In this document: positions 1 to 9,239 of the stretch, piece after piece
Numbering within the stretch: position 1 is the stretch's first letter
How the letters are laid out: each line of letters starts with the position of its first letter
From: Aestuariibaculum sediminum
GTDB lineage: Bacteria; Bacteroidota; Bacteroidia; Flavobacteriales; Flavobacteriaceae
Length of the DNA stretch: 64,000 nucleotides
NCBI RefSeq assembly: GCF_014596945.1
Contig: NZ_JACVXB010000008.1
Span: 12,329 to 76,328, forward strand
Direction: 5' to 3'
The notes under the pieces: model-generated
Told to the model about the DNA's origin: nothing
The model's database searches: none
The model's input: the letters and a program-made list of their open reading frames with translations, nothing else
Program-made: the position numbers and the translations under genes

Positions 1-416
1 CTTTAAAACTGGCTGATTTCAAAGGGAAATATTTACTTATAGATTTTTGGGCATCGTGGTGTGTTCCTTGTAGAAAAGGGAATCCGCATTTAATTAGTTT
101 ATATCACAAATATCATTCTAAAGGATTAGAAATTCTTGGCGTGTCTGATGATGATAGAGCACATGACAAATGGAAAAATGCAGTAGAAAAAGATGGAATA
201 GGTATTTGGCACCATGTTTTAAGAGGTTTAGAATATAAAGAAGGGACTTACCAACGTATAAACAAAGACAAGGATATAAGTGATGCTTATAATATTCATT
301 CGTTGCCAACCAAAATACTTGTAGACCCTAATGGGGTAATTGTTGGACGTTATGGTGGCGGTGGCGGCACTGATGACGATATGGATAAAGATTTAGCAGA
401 AATTTTTAATCAATAG
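1..416 (+). CDS. TlpA-like thioredoxin-domain lipoprotein, C-terminal part (5' end outside window)
   Basis: Seen: the reading frame is open from the first base (base 1 is the second base of a codon) to TAG at 414-416. It contains the redox motif WCVPC (first Cys at about base 60) and a glycine-rich tail. The nucleotide sequence matches 10372-10787 with only three differences, all near the 3' end. Known: TlpA/ResA-like thioredoxin folds reduce disulfides on the periplasmic side. Inference: this is the end of a second copy of the gene starting at 9585; whether its 5' part is intact cannot be seen. It is followed by a decayed copy of the next gene of the intact locus, so this is the tail of a duplicated operon. 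Confidence 0.85.
   Translation, partial: LKLADFKGKYLLIDFWASWCVPCRKGNPHLISLYHKYHSKGLEILGVSDDDRAHDKWKNAVEKDGIGIWHHVLRGLEYKEGTYQRINKDKDISDAYNIHSLPTKILVDPNGVIVGRYGGGGGTDDDMDKDLAEIFNQ
1..416 (+). repeat. Direct repeat, copy 1 (partner 10372-10787)
   Basis: Base-by-base comparison with 10372-10787 gives three mismatches in 416 bases and no gaps. The left boundary lies outside the window. Similarity continues at a lower level and in pieces to about 576. Confidence 0.95.
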
Positions 417-423
417 ATAAAAA

Positions 424-745
424 ATGAAAACAGAAACCAGAAGTTAGAGAAATGGTTGATGGAAAATGAATTTTGAACCAGCCAAATACCTTTGCTGTGG
501 TTTATATTAAGCAGTTTGAAGGGAAAAATCCAATTGCAAGAAAATATAAAGATAGGATAACTACTAAGGATTAGATTGAATGGATTATTATGTCCGCTTT
601 GCATGGCTCTCGGTTACCATACGATCCACCTAATAAAGAAGCCGAATTGTATAAAACTAAAGTAGAACTTGATTTGCTAAATAAGCTAGAAAAAAACAAG
701 ACTGTCAATTCAATTTGGTTTAGTATTTTTATTTTATCAAATTGA
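424..745 (+). pseudogene. Decayed copy of the secreted protein of unknown function encoded at 10795-12291
   Basis: Seen: it sits at the same place after the TlpA-like gene as the intact gene at 10795. The start ATG is kept, then about 330 bases are missing. Bases about 435-488 match about 11118-11179 except for a one-base deletion that shifts the frame. A further stretch of about 470 bases is missing, and about 489-576 matches about 11648-11740 at clearly lower identity, with an in-frame TAG. The stretch from about 577 to 745 has no match in the intact gene; one frame stays open and gives a Lys-rich peptide that may be the tail of a diverged paralogue. The frame ends after seven codons, so no functional product is expected. 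Confidence 0.8.
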
Positions 746-752
746 ATAGATT

Positions 753-1817
753 ATGACAAAATTGTTTAGTCCTTTAAAAATAAAGGGAATTACTTTAAAA
801 AATAGAATAGGGGTTTCTCCCATGTGTCAATATACTTCTATTGATGGTTTTGCAAACCAATGGCATCTTGTGCATTTGGGTAGTAGAGCTGTAGGAGGTG
901 CTTCGCTAATTATAGCCGAAGCTACAGCGGTTTCTCCAGAAGGTCGAATTTCTCCTAAAGATTTAGGAATCTGGAAAGATGAGCATATTGAAAAGTTATC
1001 AGAGATAACAGCTTTTATTAAAGAAAATGGTAGTGTGGCAGGTATTCAATTGGCACATTCAGGAAGAAAGGGAAGTACCATGGCACCAACCGAAGGATAT
1101 GGCACTGTAAATATTGAGTCAGGTGGTTGGAATCCTGTGGCACCATCCCCTTTACCTTATTCTGAAAACTATCCTCAACCTATTGCGTTATCTGTTGAAG
1201 GAATTAAAAAAGTTGTCGATGATTTTAAAATGGCAACAAAAAGAGCTTTACAAAGCGGATTTGAAATTATAGAGATTCATGCTTCACATGGGTATTTATT
1301 GCATCAGTTTCTGTCTCCTTTAAGTAACCAAAGGAAAGATAATTATGGCGGAAGCTTTGAAAATCGTATTAAATTATTACTTGAAGTAGTAAATGCAGTA
1401 AAATCTGTACTTCCAGAAGAATCCCCTTTATTTGTTAGAATTCCGGCAACAGATTGGGTTAATGGTGGATGGGAAACTAATGATGCAATAAGACTAACAT
1501 CTATATTAAAAAAAGAAGGTGTTGATGTGGTAGATGTTACAACAGGAGGATTAAGTAACGAACAAAAAATACCTGTTGGACCAGGATATCAAACACCTTT
1601 TGCTTCTAAAATTAAAAAGGAAACAGGTATGCTAACAGCTACTGTTGGAATGATTACTAATGCTGCACAAGCAGAATATATTTTAGTCAATGAAGACGCA
1701 GATATAATTTTGTTAGCTAGAGAATTTTTAAGGAATCCTTATTTTCCTCTAACAGCAGCTTCAGAGCTGGGAGAAGATATTACCTGGCCCGCACAGTACA
1801 ACAGAGCTAAATTGTAA
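753..1817 (+). CDS. NADH:flavin oxidoreductase, Old Yellow Enzyme family (YqjM/NamA-like)
   Basis: A 354-residue FMN-dependent TIM-barrel ene-reductase, expected to reduce the C=C bond of activated alkenes with NAD(P)H in the cytoplasm. Seen: N-terminal LFSPLKIKGITLKNRI, then SPMCQY with the Cys typical of the YqjM (thermophilic-like) class near residue 25, QLAHSGRKG, the substrate-binding pair in HASHGYLLHQF near residue 175, the family stretch SNQRKDNYGGS, and a C-terminal FMN-phosphate region ending in LAREFLRNPYFP. The length is normal for the class and there is no signal peptide. It stands alone between two gene remnants and the divergent sigma factor, so its link to the SusCD locus is only by position. 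The true substrate cannot be read from the sequence. Confidence 0.93.
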   Translation: MTKLFSPLKIKGITLKNRIGVSPMCQYTSIDGFANQWHLVHLGSRAVGGASLIIAEATAVSPEGRISPKDLGIWKDEHIEKLSEITAFIKENGSVAGIQLAHSGRKGSTMAPTEGYGTVNIESGGWNPVAPSPLPYSENYPQPIALSVEGIKKVVDDFKMATKRALQSGFEIIEIHASHGYLLHQFLSPLSNQRKDNYGGSFENRIKLLLEVVNAVKSVLPEESPLFVRIPATDWVNGGWETNDAIRLTSILKKEGVDVVDVTTGGLSNEQKIPVGPGYQTPFASKIKKETGMLTATVGMITNAAQAEYILVNEDADIILLAREFLRNPYFPLTAASELGEDITWPAQYNRAKL

Positions 1818-1855
1818 TTTTAGATAAGTTTTGTAACTTACTTCCAAAAGCCTTT

Positions 1856-2155
1856 ATGAGGTACTCTATTAGATTGTTTTTTGTCATTATTTTTAGTCAA
1901 CAATTTTATGCTGCAAACCCCAACAGTTTGTTTTCCGAATATATGGTTATCGAGCTGGACTTGCAACAAAAACTGTATAAATAGTTGAATGACTGTACTG
2001 CAAAAAACGGAAATAGAGTACCTCTTGCGGCGGGAAAAATTGAGTATAGCTTAATTTATAGTAAACCCTTATTTAATAATATTTTATATAAAGAATTGGG
2101 CTGGTTCCTTATGTCCACTGTAGGTGGTTCATGGTTTCTGTCCCTATCCACATAA
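1856..2155 (+). pseudogene. Possible remnant of a sialate-O-acetylesterase-like secreted esterase
   Basis: The 389-base gap between the flavin oxidoreductase and the sigma factor is not empty. An ATG at 1856 opens a 42-codon frame with a signal-peptide-like start (ends QQFYAANPNS) followed by LFSEYMVIELDLQQKLYK and a stop. In the same frame after the stop come AKNGNRVPLAAGK and FNNILYKELGWFL. These blocks occur in the same order as LPAIVSSNMVLQ, DSNGNWMTKVQTT and LNNILFGEVWLCSG in the esterase encoded at 44552-46000. Order and spacing suggest a badly decayed N-terminal piece of such an enzyme; the catalytic Ser motif is lost. No alignment was computed, so this is a pattern-based call. Confidence 0.4.
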
Positions 2156-2206
2156 TAACTATTTAAAGTTAATATTATTTTTTACGCTTTTTTAAAACGT
2201 TCGGGC

Positions 2207-2803
2207 TTAAGGGAGGCTTACCTTTCTTTTATTCAGAAAACTTAAAAACAAATTAAAAACATCTTTATCCTTTAAATTTTTTCTCAGAATTTTATAGGCT
2301 TTTCCGATTTGGTTTTCGACTGTATTTTTCGAAATATTTAATTTTTCTGCTATTTGACTGTATTTTAGGTTTTTAAATTTACAAAGCATAAAAATCTCTT
2401 TACATCTTAGCGGAAGCTCATCAATTTCTTCTTTAAGTAGACTGATTTTTTTATTTAAAATGTCGTTATCTTCTTCAATAATATCTCTTAGTAATTTATA
2501 TCTCAATTCTTCTAAATTTTTATTTAAGGTGTTTTCTTTCCTGATTAAATCTAAAAAAGCATGGTAAACAGATGTCATTAGGTAGCTTTTAATATTGCCC
2601 TTAAAATTGATATAATTTTTAGATTCCCAAAATTTCAAAAGAACGTCTTGTACTATATCTTCAGCTTTTTGAGTGTCGTTAGTATAATTACAAGCAAACG
2701 CACATAAATCCTGATAATATTTCAAATAAATATCATCGAAATTTTCCTCTACATTTGTTGTAAAATTATCGGAGTATTTTTTATTTGTAAGAGAATTGTT
2801 CAA
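2207..2803 (-). CDS. ECF RNA polymerase sigma factor (Bacteroidota FecI-like)
   Basis: A regulator that would direct RNA polymerase to a small promoter set, held in check by the FecR-like anti-sigma factor encoded divergently next door. Seen: sigma region 2 (FDDIYLKYYQDL, then AEDIVQDVLLKFW), a linker rich in Lys and Glu, and region 4 with LPLRCKEIFMLCKF and the helix-turn-helix YSQIAEKLNISKNTVENQI. Start choice: no ATG lies upstream of region 2. A TTG at 2803 gives 198 residues, close to the 195-residue paralogue at 33946-34533. A TTG at 2899 would add 32 hydrophobic, very AT-rich codons that look non-coding. The sigma/FecR/SusC/SusD order matches trans-envelope signalling loci in Bacteroidota. 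Confidence 0.9.
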   Translation of the reverse strand: MNNSLTNKKYSDNFTTNVEENFDDIYLKYYQDLCAFACNYTNDTQKAEDIVQDVLLKFWESKNYINFKGNIKSYLMTSVYHAFLDLIRKENTLNKNLEELRYKLLRDIIEEDNDILNKKISLLKEEIDELPLRCKEIFMLCKFKNLKYSQIAEKLNISKNTVENQIGKAYKILRKNLKDKDVFNLFLSFLNKRKVSLP

Positions 2804-2939
2804 ATAAATTCTAGTTTTATTGATAATAATACAAAAGAAATAAAAATAATAAAACAGTAGTGGTTTTTTTAAAATAATCCGTTCTATATATAAAAACAAT
2901 TGCTAGAAAAGAAAAAATAAATCCTTGTTTATAATAAAA

Positions 2940-4091
2940 ATGAAAAAGATAATTGCAAAATATATCAATAATGAAGCTTCTAAAGAAGACTGTGACCTTT
3001 TAGAAGAATGGTTAAAGGATGATAATAATAAAAGGAAGTTTAAAGAGTATTTAAGAATTAACTATCTCACAAAGGCGGATTATGAATTTAAAGGCCTGAC
3101 CAGCCAGAATGATTCAAGATTGGAAGAATCTGATGTTAAAGTTTTCAATATTAATTATAAAACGTTTTTTAAATATGCTGCGGCAGCATGTATTATTGCG
3201 TTTGTTAGTTATGGATTATTTACAAATCAATTTGATTTTAATCAAAAGAAAAACAATATAGCAAACCAGGAGCGTGTAATTTCTCCAGGTACGAACAAAG
3301 CTACTTTAACTTTACAGGATGGTACAGAAGTTTATCTGGATAAGGAAAATGCATATGAAAACTCCTATGTTAAAGGGAGTGAAAAGGAATTAGTTTATCA
3401 AAGTGCGGTTACCGAAAAGAATGATGTAATCCAATATAATTATTTAACCATTCCGCGTGGTGGTCAATTTAGTTTAGTGTTATCAGATGGAACGAAAGTT
3501 TGGTTAAATTCAGATTCTAAATTAAAGTATCCCGTTAAGTTTATTAAGGGAGAGTCAAGACAGGTTGAACTTGTGTATGGAGAAGCCTATTTTGATGTAA
3601 CCCATAGTTCTGATCATGGAGGAGCAGATTTTAAAGTTTATACAGAGGGGCAAGAAGTTGAAGTACTAGGGACAGAATTTAATGTAAAAGCTTATCCAGA
3701 AGAAGCTAATATTTATACAACATTGTTGGAAGGATCTGTTGCTCTTCATACTATGAATGAAAAACATGAAACGCTTCTTCCTGGACAACAATCGATTTTA
3801 AATAAATCAACCCATAGTATTTTGGTGTCTAATGTAGAAACCTTTTACGAAGTTGCCTGGAAAAAGGGCGTATTTAGCTTTAAAAATAAATCTTTAATAG
3901 ATATAATGCAAGTACTTTCCAGATGGTATGATGTTGACGTTGTCTTTCAGGATAAAAATTTAGAAAAAGTACTGTTTACGGGACAAATTAGTAAGGATCA
4001 AGATATTGATAATATTTTATCCTTAATACAGAATACAAATTTTATACATGCCTATGAAATTGAAAACAATAAAATCATTTTAAAAAACTAA
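2940..4091 (+). CDS. FecR-family anti-sigma factor
   Basis: Inner-membrane transducer that would pass a signal from the STN domain of the neighbouring SusC receptor to the divergent ECF sigma factor. Seen: an N-terminal cytoplasmic helical domain (about residues 1-70), one membrane segment (YAAAACIIAFVSYGLF, about 78-95), then the periplasmic FecR domain with PRGGQFSLVLSDGTKVWLNS, LVYGEAYFDV and VLGTEFNVKAY, and a C-terminal domain of the kind found next to SusC receptors (ending in TNFIHAYEIENNKIIL). Start: ATG at 2940; a TTG at 2925 would add only five residues. It shares the order of these blocks with the paralogue at 34754-35902. Only 97 bases separate it from the SusC gene, so one operon is likely. 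Confidence 0.93.
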   Translation: MKKIIAKYINNEASKEDCDLLEEWLKDDNNKRKFKEYLRINYLTKADYEFKGLTSQNDSRLEESDVKVFNINYKTFFKYAAAACIIAFVSYGLFTNQFDFNQKKNNIANQERVISPGTNKATLTLQDGTEVYLDKENAYENSYVKGSEKELVYQSAVTEKNDVIQYNYLTIPRGGQFSLVLSDGTKVWLNSDSKLKYPVKFIKGESRQVELVYGEAYFDVTHSSDHGGADFKVYTEGQEVEVLGTEFNVKAYPEEANIYTTLLEGSVALHTMNEKHETLLPGQQSILNKSTHSILVSNVETFYEVAWKKGVFSFKNKSLIDIMQVLSRWYDVDVVFQDKNLEKVLFTGQISKDQDIDNILSLIQNTNFIHAYEIENNKIILKN

Positions 4092-4188
4092 AAAGGGAAT
4101 AAAGGTTTCGCTCGCCAAAGTAAAAGCCTTTATCCCTTGTGAGTATTAATCAATTAATAAAAATTAACTAACAACAACAAACAAATTT
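4092..4188 (+). promoter_or_regulatory. Stem-loop leader upstream of the first susC-like gene
   Basis: Seen: an A-rich run, then a hairpin with arms 4094-4106 (AAGGGAATAAAGG) and 4127-4138 (CCTTTATCCCTT) pairing with a single bulged A, a 20-base loop containing CTCGCCAAAG, then AATTAA, AACTAA and ACAAATTTATG leading into the start codon. There is no T-tract after the hairpin, so it does not look like a terminator. The same plan is found before the other two susC-like genes (35903-35996 and 52403-52498), which argues for a leader element acting on translation or mRNA stability. Confidence 0.55.
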
Positions 4189-7100
4189 ATGGAAATTAAT
4201 TTAACTAAGGCTTTTTACCTTTTCAGGAAGAAGCTTATTAAAATTGCTATGAAAACTTTTGTCTTTTTATTATGTACAACTATGTTTGGTTTAACACCAG
4301 ATGCTATTCTATCACAGAATGCTAAAATAATGGTTGAATCAAATAGGAAACTAACCGTCGATGAAGTTTTCGAATTAATCATGAGTCAAACGGATTACAC
4401 TTTCGTGTACCAATCCGATATGTTTAAAGGCTATCCTGAAATCAGCCTGAAAAGAGGGATAATAGGTGCGAACGATTTATTGAATTTAAGTTTAAATCAA
4501 GACGAGTTTGAATTTTCTTTTCAAGATAGTAATACCATCCTTATTAAAAAGCTCATTCAAAATCAACAAGAATTTACTTTAACAGGAAGAGTTACCGATA
4601 TAAACGGTGTGCCTTTACCTGGGGTAACAGTATATGTAACGAATCATGATTTTAAAGGTAAAATTGAGAAAGATTTTATCATAAGAGGAACGAGTACAGA
4701 TTTTGATGGACAATACTCTGTAAGAGCAGAAGTAGGAAATACATTGGTAGCTTCTTTTATAGGTTACGAAATGTATTCTGAAAAAATAGTAGAAGAAAAA
4801 TCGATTTTCAATATTATACTTAAAGAACAAATTAGTGCTTTAGAAGAAGTTCTTGTGGTAGGATACGGTACAACTAAAAAGAAAGATTTAACGGGGTCTG
4901 TGGGGTCTGTTGATTCAGAAGATATTCAACAAATAAAAACTCAAACTATCGATCAAGCGCTCGTTGGTAAGGTAGCTGGTGTTTTTGTACAAAATAGAGG
5001 AGGTCAGCCTGGCGCTGGTGCTTTTGTGCAAATTCGTGGGTTAAGTCAAATACGCGGAGATAATCAACCTCTTTATGTTGTTGATGGTGTCCCTATTAAC
5101 ATTACACCAAATACTGAAACCTTGGGTTTAATAAATTATGGGGCTAGAGAAAACCCATTGCTATCTATAAACCCAGAGGATGTAGAGCGTGTAGATATAT
5201 TAAAAGATGCTTCGGCAGCGGCTATTTATGGTTCGCGTGCAGCTAATGGAGTTGTTATTGTAACCACAAAACGAGGAAAGCAAAATCAGGCTCCGAGATT
5301 TTCTTTTAACGCAAGTACAACCATTCAAAACCCGGTCGATACTTACGACTATTTAAGTACTTCAGAATATATAGATGTGGCCAAAGCAAATGCTCAAAGC
5401 GTGCTAGATCAATATCCACCAGTTTATTGGCCTTTATATTTTCCAAATGAATATGCCATGGTAAATGATCCGGATAATTATTTTGGATCAGCAGATACCG
5501 ATTGGCAGGATTTAATTACCAATAAGAATGCTTTATGGACACAGTATAGTTTTAATGTTGGTGGAGGATCTGAAAAGGTAAATTATTTTACTTCTTTTGG
5601 CGTTTCAGATCAAGATGGTGTGATGATTGAAAATAATTTTAAACGCTACAGTTACAGTGCAAATATAGATGCTAATGTAACAGATAACTTTAAAGTTGGT
5701 ACCTCTATTAACTATAATTATTCGGTAAATAAAAACAAAGGATTTGGTTCATTGGGCCTTGGTGAATTCAGGCCAGACCTGACACCATATAACGAAGATG
5801 GTACTTATGCCACCTTTGATGGGATGTATGGAGAACAGTATACACTTTTAGGTGATGGTATGCAAACCCGTTATAAAGCTGTTGCAAAAAATTTATTAGG
5901 AACCGTTTATGGAGAAGTTAAAATTTTAGAAGGATTAAAATTTCGTTCTCAAATTAATATTAGACAAAGTCAAGATAGAACAGACCGATTTTTAACTTCA
6001 AAATCTACAAACGCTTTATTCGAAGGTTTATATTATGCTAGACCAGGTGCCAATTTAGAAGTTCAAACCAATAATGGTTGGTCTACCACCTTTACTAATA
6101 CACTAAATTATAATAAAAGTTTTGGGGATCATACTATTGACGCTGTTGCAGGTATATCTTGGGATCGTAATCGATATGATGCAGAATCTCAAAGTTATCG
6201 TGGTTTTCCTGATGATAATATTTTAACAAATATTGGTTCGGCTAGTTTTATTGATGAAGCTAGTAGTGAGCATTTACAACAAGGTTTAAACTCATTGTTT
6301 GGTAGAGTAAACTATAATTATAAAAACAGATATTTAGCGACGTTTACTGCACGTCGAGATGGATCAACAAAATTTGGACCAGATAACCAATTTGGTTTTT
6401 TCCCTTCAGGAGCTTTAGCATGGAATGTTCATAATGAAAGTTTTTTTAATGTAGAATCCATAAATCAGTTAAAGTTAAGAGCTTCAATGGGACGTGTAGG
6501 ATCAGATAACTTACCTTCATTTACCTATTTAGCGTATTATCAGTCTCTGGAAAATAACGATTCTTTTTATGATGGACAAAATGGTATTGCTGTTACAGGT
6601 GTTCCAAATACTGGTATTCGTTGGGAAGAGACCGATCAGTTAGATTTAGGATTAGAATTTGGGTTGTTTGGGAGCCGATTAAATGGAGAAATTGTGTATT
6701 ACGAGAAGAATACATCAGGAATCATTTTATTTACCCAGATACCTTCAGAAACAGGTGCTACATCTTGGGATACTAACGTAGCAGATGTTTCCAATAAAGG
6801 TTGGGAATTTACCATTGGGGGAGATATTTTTAGAGGTGAAAATCTGCGTTGGAATTCTTCGATCAATTTATCAACAGTTAAAAATAATGTAGATCATTTA
6901 TATGGCGCAAATACAGGATTCCAAACAGGGATTATTGAAGGAGAGCCTATTGGTGTTATTACAGGTTATGATGTGATTAAAATAGCGCAAACTCAAGAGG
7001 AAATAGATGAACTTAATACAGCTGCTGGAGGAATGTATCAGTCGACTTTAACACAGCCAGGCGATTATATTTTTAAAGATATTACAGGAGATGGAATAGT

Positions 7101-7644
7101 TAATACTAGAGATAGAGACCCTATAGGTGACCCTAATCCAGATTTCTTTGGAGGATGGAATAATCAATTAACTTATAAAAACTGGGATTTTACAATGAAC
7201 TGGACTTTTGTTGAAGGGGCAGAAAGATCATATCAGCCTATTTCAAATTTGTATTTTATGGCGCCAAATTCTAATCTTACAACTTTAGTTAATGATACTT
7301 GGGCTCCAGATAATACTAATGCATCTTATGCAAGGCTCGGTTCCAGAACACATGGATTTACACCAACATCAAGATCTGTAGTTGATGCTTCTTACATTAA
7401 ATTACGTTCAGCATCTGTAGCCTATAATTTGCCGAAACAGTGGTTTGGTAAGTTAGGAGTAACTAATACTAAGTTAACTTTAAGTGGTAATAATTTAATT
7501 ATAATTTCAAATTATCCTGGGCTTGACCCAGAAGATGTTGTAAACTTTGGATTTGCCAACAGGTCAACAAATTTTAATGCTGATAATGGTAGGTCATATC
7601 CTAATACAAGAACGTTTACATTCTCTTTAAATGTTACATTCTAA
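4189..7644 (+). CDS. SusC/RagA-family TonB-dependent outer-membrane receptor with STN signalling domain
   Basis: Outer-membrane active transporter paired with the SusD-like lipoprotein that follows. Seen, in order: signal peptide ending near ILSQNA, an STN (secretin/TonB short N-terminal) domain at about residues 45-108 (LTVDEVFELIMSQTDYTFVY), a carboxypeptidase-regulatory-like domain from about 127 (GRVTDINGVPLPGVTV), a plug from about 222 (VLVVGYGTTKKKDLTGSVGS), the family block DASAAAIYGSRAANGVVIVT, and a beta-barrel ending in the aromatic TFTFSLNVTF. The regulatory-like domain carries a short insertion (HDFKGKIEKDF) compared with the other two receptors here. The STN domain predicts contact with the FecR protein encoded just upstream. 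The substrate is unknown because no degradative enzyme is in the operon. Confidence 0.95.
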   Translation: MEINLTKAFYLFRKKLIKIAMKTFVFLLCTTMFGLTPDAILSQNAKIMVESNRKLTVDEVFELIMSQTDYTFVYQSDMFKGYPEISLKRGIIGANDLLNLSLNQDEFEFSFQDSNTILIKKLIQNQQEFTLTGRVTDINGVPLPGVTVYVTNHDFKGKIEKDFIIRGTSTDFDGQYSVRAEVGNTLVASFIGYEMYSEKIVEEKSIFNIILKEQISALEEVLVVGYGTTKKKDLTGSVGSVDSEDIQQIKTQTIDQALVGKVAGVFVQNRGGQPGAGAFVQIRGLSQIRGDNQPLYVVDGVPINITPNTETLGLINYGARENPLLSINPEDVERVDILKDASAAAIYGSRAANGVVIVTTKRGKQNQAPRFSFNASTTIQNPVDTYDYLSTSEYIDVAKANAQSVLDQYPPVYWPLYFPNEYAMVNDPDNYFGSADTDWQDLITNKNALWTQYSFNVGGGSEKVNYFTSFGVSDQDGVMIENNFKRYSYSANIDANVTDNFKVGTSINYNYSVNKNKGFGSLGLGEFRPDLTPYNEDGTYATFDGMYGEQYTLLGDGMQTRYKAVAKNLLGTVYGEVKILEGLKFRSQINIRQSQDRTDRFLTSKSTNALFEGLYYARPGANLEVQTNNGWSTTFTNTLNYNKSFGDHTIDAVAGISWDRNRYDAESQSYRGFPDDNILTNIGSASFIDEASSEHLQQGLNSLFGRVNYNYKNRYLATFTARRDGSTKFGPDNQFGFFPSGALAWNVHNESFFNVESINQLKLRASMGRVGSDNLPSFTYLAYYQSLENNDSFYDGQNGIAVTGVPNTGIRWEETDQLDLGLEFGLFGSRLNGEIVYYEKNTSGIILFTQIPSETGATSWDTNVADVSNKGWEFTIGGDIFRGENLRWNSSINLSTVKNNVDHLYGANTGFQTGIIEGEPIGVITGYDVIKIAQTQEEIDELNTAAGGMYQSTLTQPGDYIFKDITGDGIVNTRDRDPIGDPNPDFFGGWNNQLTYKNWDFTMNWTFVEGAERSYQPISNLYFMAPNSNLTTLVNDTWAPDNTNASYARLGSRTHGFTPTSRSVVDASYIKLRSASVAYNLPKQWFGKLGVTNTKLTLSGNNLIIISNYPGLDPEDVVNFGFANRSTNFNADNGRSYPNTRTFTFSLNVTF

Positions 7645-7676
7645 AGAAATAAAGTTGGACTTAAGTAAATTAAAAA

Positions 7677-9194
7677 ATGATTAAAAGAATGAGAAATTTA
7701 ACAATATATAAGTACACGGCCTGTTTAACTTTAGCCATTATGGTGAACTCCTGCCAATTAACAGAGGAATTAGATGACTATAAACCATTGTATGCTTTAG
7801 AAGCCGAAACAGCTATTAATACACAAGAAACAGCAGAATTGGCATTAGTTGGTGCTTATTCAGCATTTAGACAAGGTTCACAAGGAGGGTTTCCAGAAAT
7901 GTTTTTAACGCCAGATATACTTAGCGGTTATAGTACAGCTGGAGCTTCTTCTGCAAGTAGGCCTGAAGAACAAGGCTGGGTTCAAAATAACCCTTTGGCA
8001 ACAGGCGCATCAACAACCCAATCAATTTATACAGCATTATATGATTTAGTTAATAGAACCAATTGGTTGATTAATGCGGTTGACAAATTAGAACCAAATG
8101 TTTTTGAGCCTTCAAGTAGAAAGTCAGAAATTTTGGGTGAAGCTAAAATTTTAAGAGCTTTAGGACATTTTTATTTACTTAGAAATTTTGGACAGTTTTA
8201 TAATGTCAATTCAGAATACGGAATTAATTTAAGATTAGAACCGGTAAGATCAGATGAAGCATTTCCAAGAAATACAGTTCAAGAAACCTATACTTCTATT
8301 CTTGAAGATTTAGATGTGGGTATTGCAGAAGGGCCTGATTTAAGAACTAAAAAATATACAAACAGTACATTTGCAAAGGCCTTAAAGGCAAAGGTGTTAT
8401 TGTATATGGGAGCGTATGGCCAGGCAGCAAATTTAGCGCAAGACATAATTGATGGTGCTAATACAAACTTTATGTTAGAGCCAACCTACGGAGCTATTTT
8501 TGACGATCATGATTCGCCAGCGATTTTTCAAAGTTCTGAAATTTTATTTGGAACGGCAGGCGAGCCTGCGGCTGGTACAGGCATTGGAAATTTTTACAGT
8601 GGCTTTGCGATTACCATTACACAAAACTATTTAGATGCTATTTCAGAGACATTTGAGGTAGATGGTCAAATGATAGATATTGATGGTGAGAATAGGGGGA
8701 AAGCAATAATATTTGATAATGTTTCTTTTGGAGGTTTTTATTCAACTAAATATACAACTTATTTTACTTCAGGTGACTATGAGATGATTTACCACATGCG
8801 TATGGCTGAAGTGTATTTAATTTTGGCAGAAGCCAGCGCCAGAGCAAATAATATGGTTACAACAGAAGCTCTAAATGCTTTAAACGAAATTCGTTTAAGA
8901 GCGGGAGCAACCACTACAGGAGGTGACGGTTTTGAAACCTACCCAAACACTATTAGTTTAGACCAGTTTTTAACTGCCGTACGCTATGAGAAATTAGCAG
9001 AGATATACCAAGAAGGTGGTGAAAACTGGTATGATTTAATACGTTATGATTATGCAGATGGATTTGGTACAGGTTTTCAAGTATCAGATGTTAAACCGAC
9101 CGCTACAGATTCAGATAAGTTTATCTTACCAATTCCAACTGAGTCAATTGATGCAGGAGGTAATGTGGTAGATCAGAACCCAGGATATAATTAA
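7677..9194 (+). CDS. SusD/RagB-family surface nutrient-binding lipoprotein
   Basis: Lid-like surface lipoprotein that works with the SusC receptor 32 bases upstream. Seen: lipobox-type signal ending MVNSCQL (Cys near residue 26), the N-terminal SusD region with TAELALVGAYSAFR, the helical TPR-like core (ILGEAKILRALGHFYLLRNFG), and the C-terminal RagB/SusD domain with RMAEVYLILAEASARAN and LNEIRLRAGA, ending in the usual IPTESIDAGG...NPGYN. The length of 505 residues is normal. A strong terminator follows at 9209-9239, so SusC and SusD probably end one transcript and the TlpA-like gene begins a new one or depends on read-through. Confidence 0.95.
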   Translation: MIKRMRNLTIYKYTACLTLAIMVNSCQLTEELDDYKPLYALEAETAINTQETAELALVGAYSAFRQGSQGGFPEMFLTPDILSGYSTAGASSASRPEEQGWVQNNPLATGASTTQSIYTALYDLVNRTNWLINAVDKLEPNVFEPSSRKSEILGEAKILRALGHFYLLRNFGQFYNVNSEYGINLRLEPVRSDEAFPRNTVQETYTSILEDLDVGIAEGPDLRTKKYTNSTFAKALKAKVLLYMGAYGQAANLAQDIIDGANTNFMLEPTYGAIFDDHDSPAIFQSSEILFGTAGEPAAGTGIGNFYSGFAITITQNYLDAISETFEVDGQMIDIDGENRGKAIIFDNVSFGGFYSTKYTTYFTSGDYEMIYHMRMAEVYLILAEASARANNMVTTEALNALNEIRLRAGATTTGGDGFETYPNTISLDQFLTAVRYEKLAEIYQEGGENWYDLIRYDYADGFGTGFQVSDVKPTATDSDKFILPIPTESIDAGGNVVDQNPGYN

Positions 9195-9208
9195 TATTCA
9201 GATAAAAG

Positions 9209-9239
9209 CAACCTAACAAAAATTTGTTAGGTTGTTTTT
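9209..9239 (+). terminator. Rho-independent terminator after the first susD-like gene
   Basis: A perfect 12-base-pair stem, CAACCTAACAAA (9209-9220) with TTTGTTAGGTTG (9223-9234), a two-base spacer (so the real loop is larger) and a run of five T directly after. It lies 15 bases behind the susD stop codon. Confidence 0.9.

Noticed and set aside
2804-2899. N-terminal extension of the first sigma factor to a TTG at 2899
   Set aside because: The added 32 residues are hydrophobic and Phe/Tyr/Ile-rich, unlike sigma factors, and the shorter form matches the paralogue's length.
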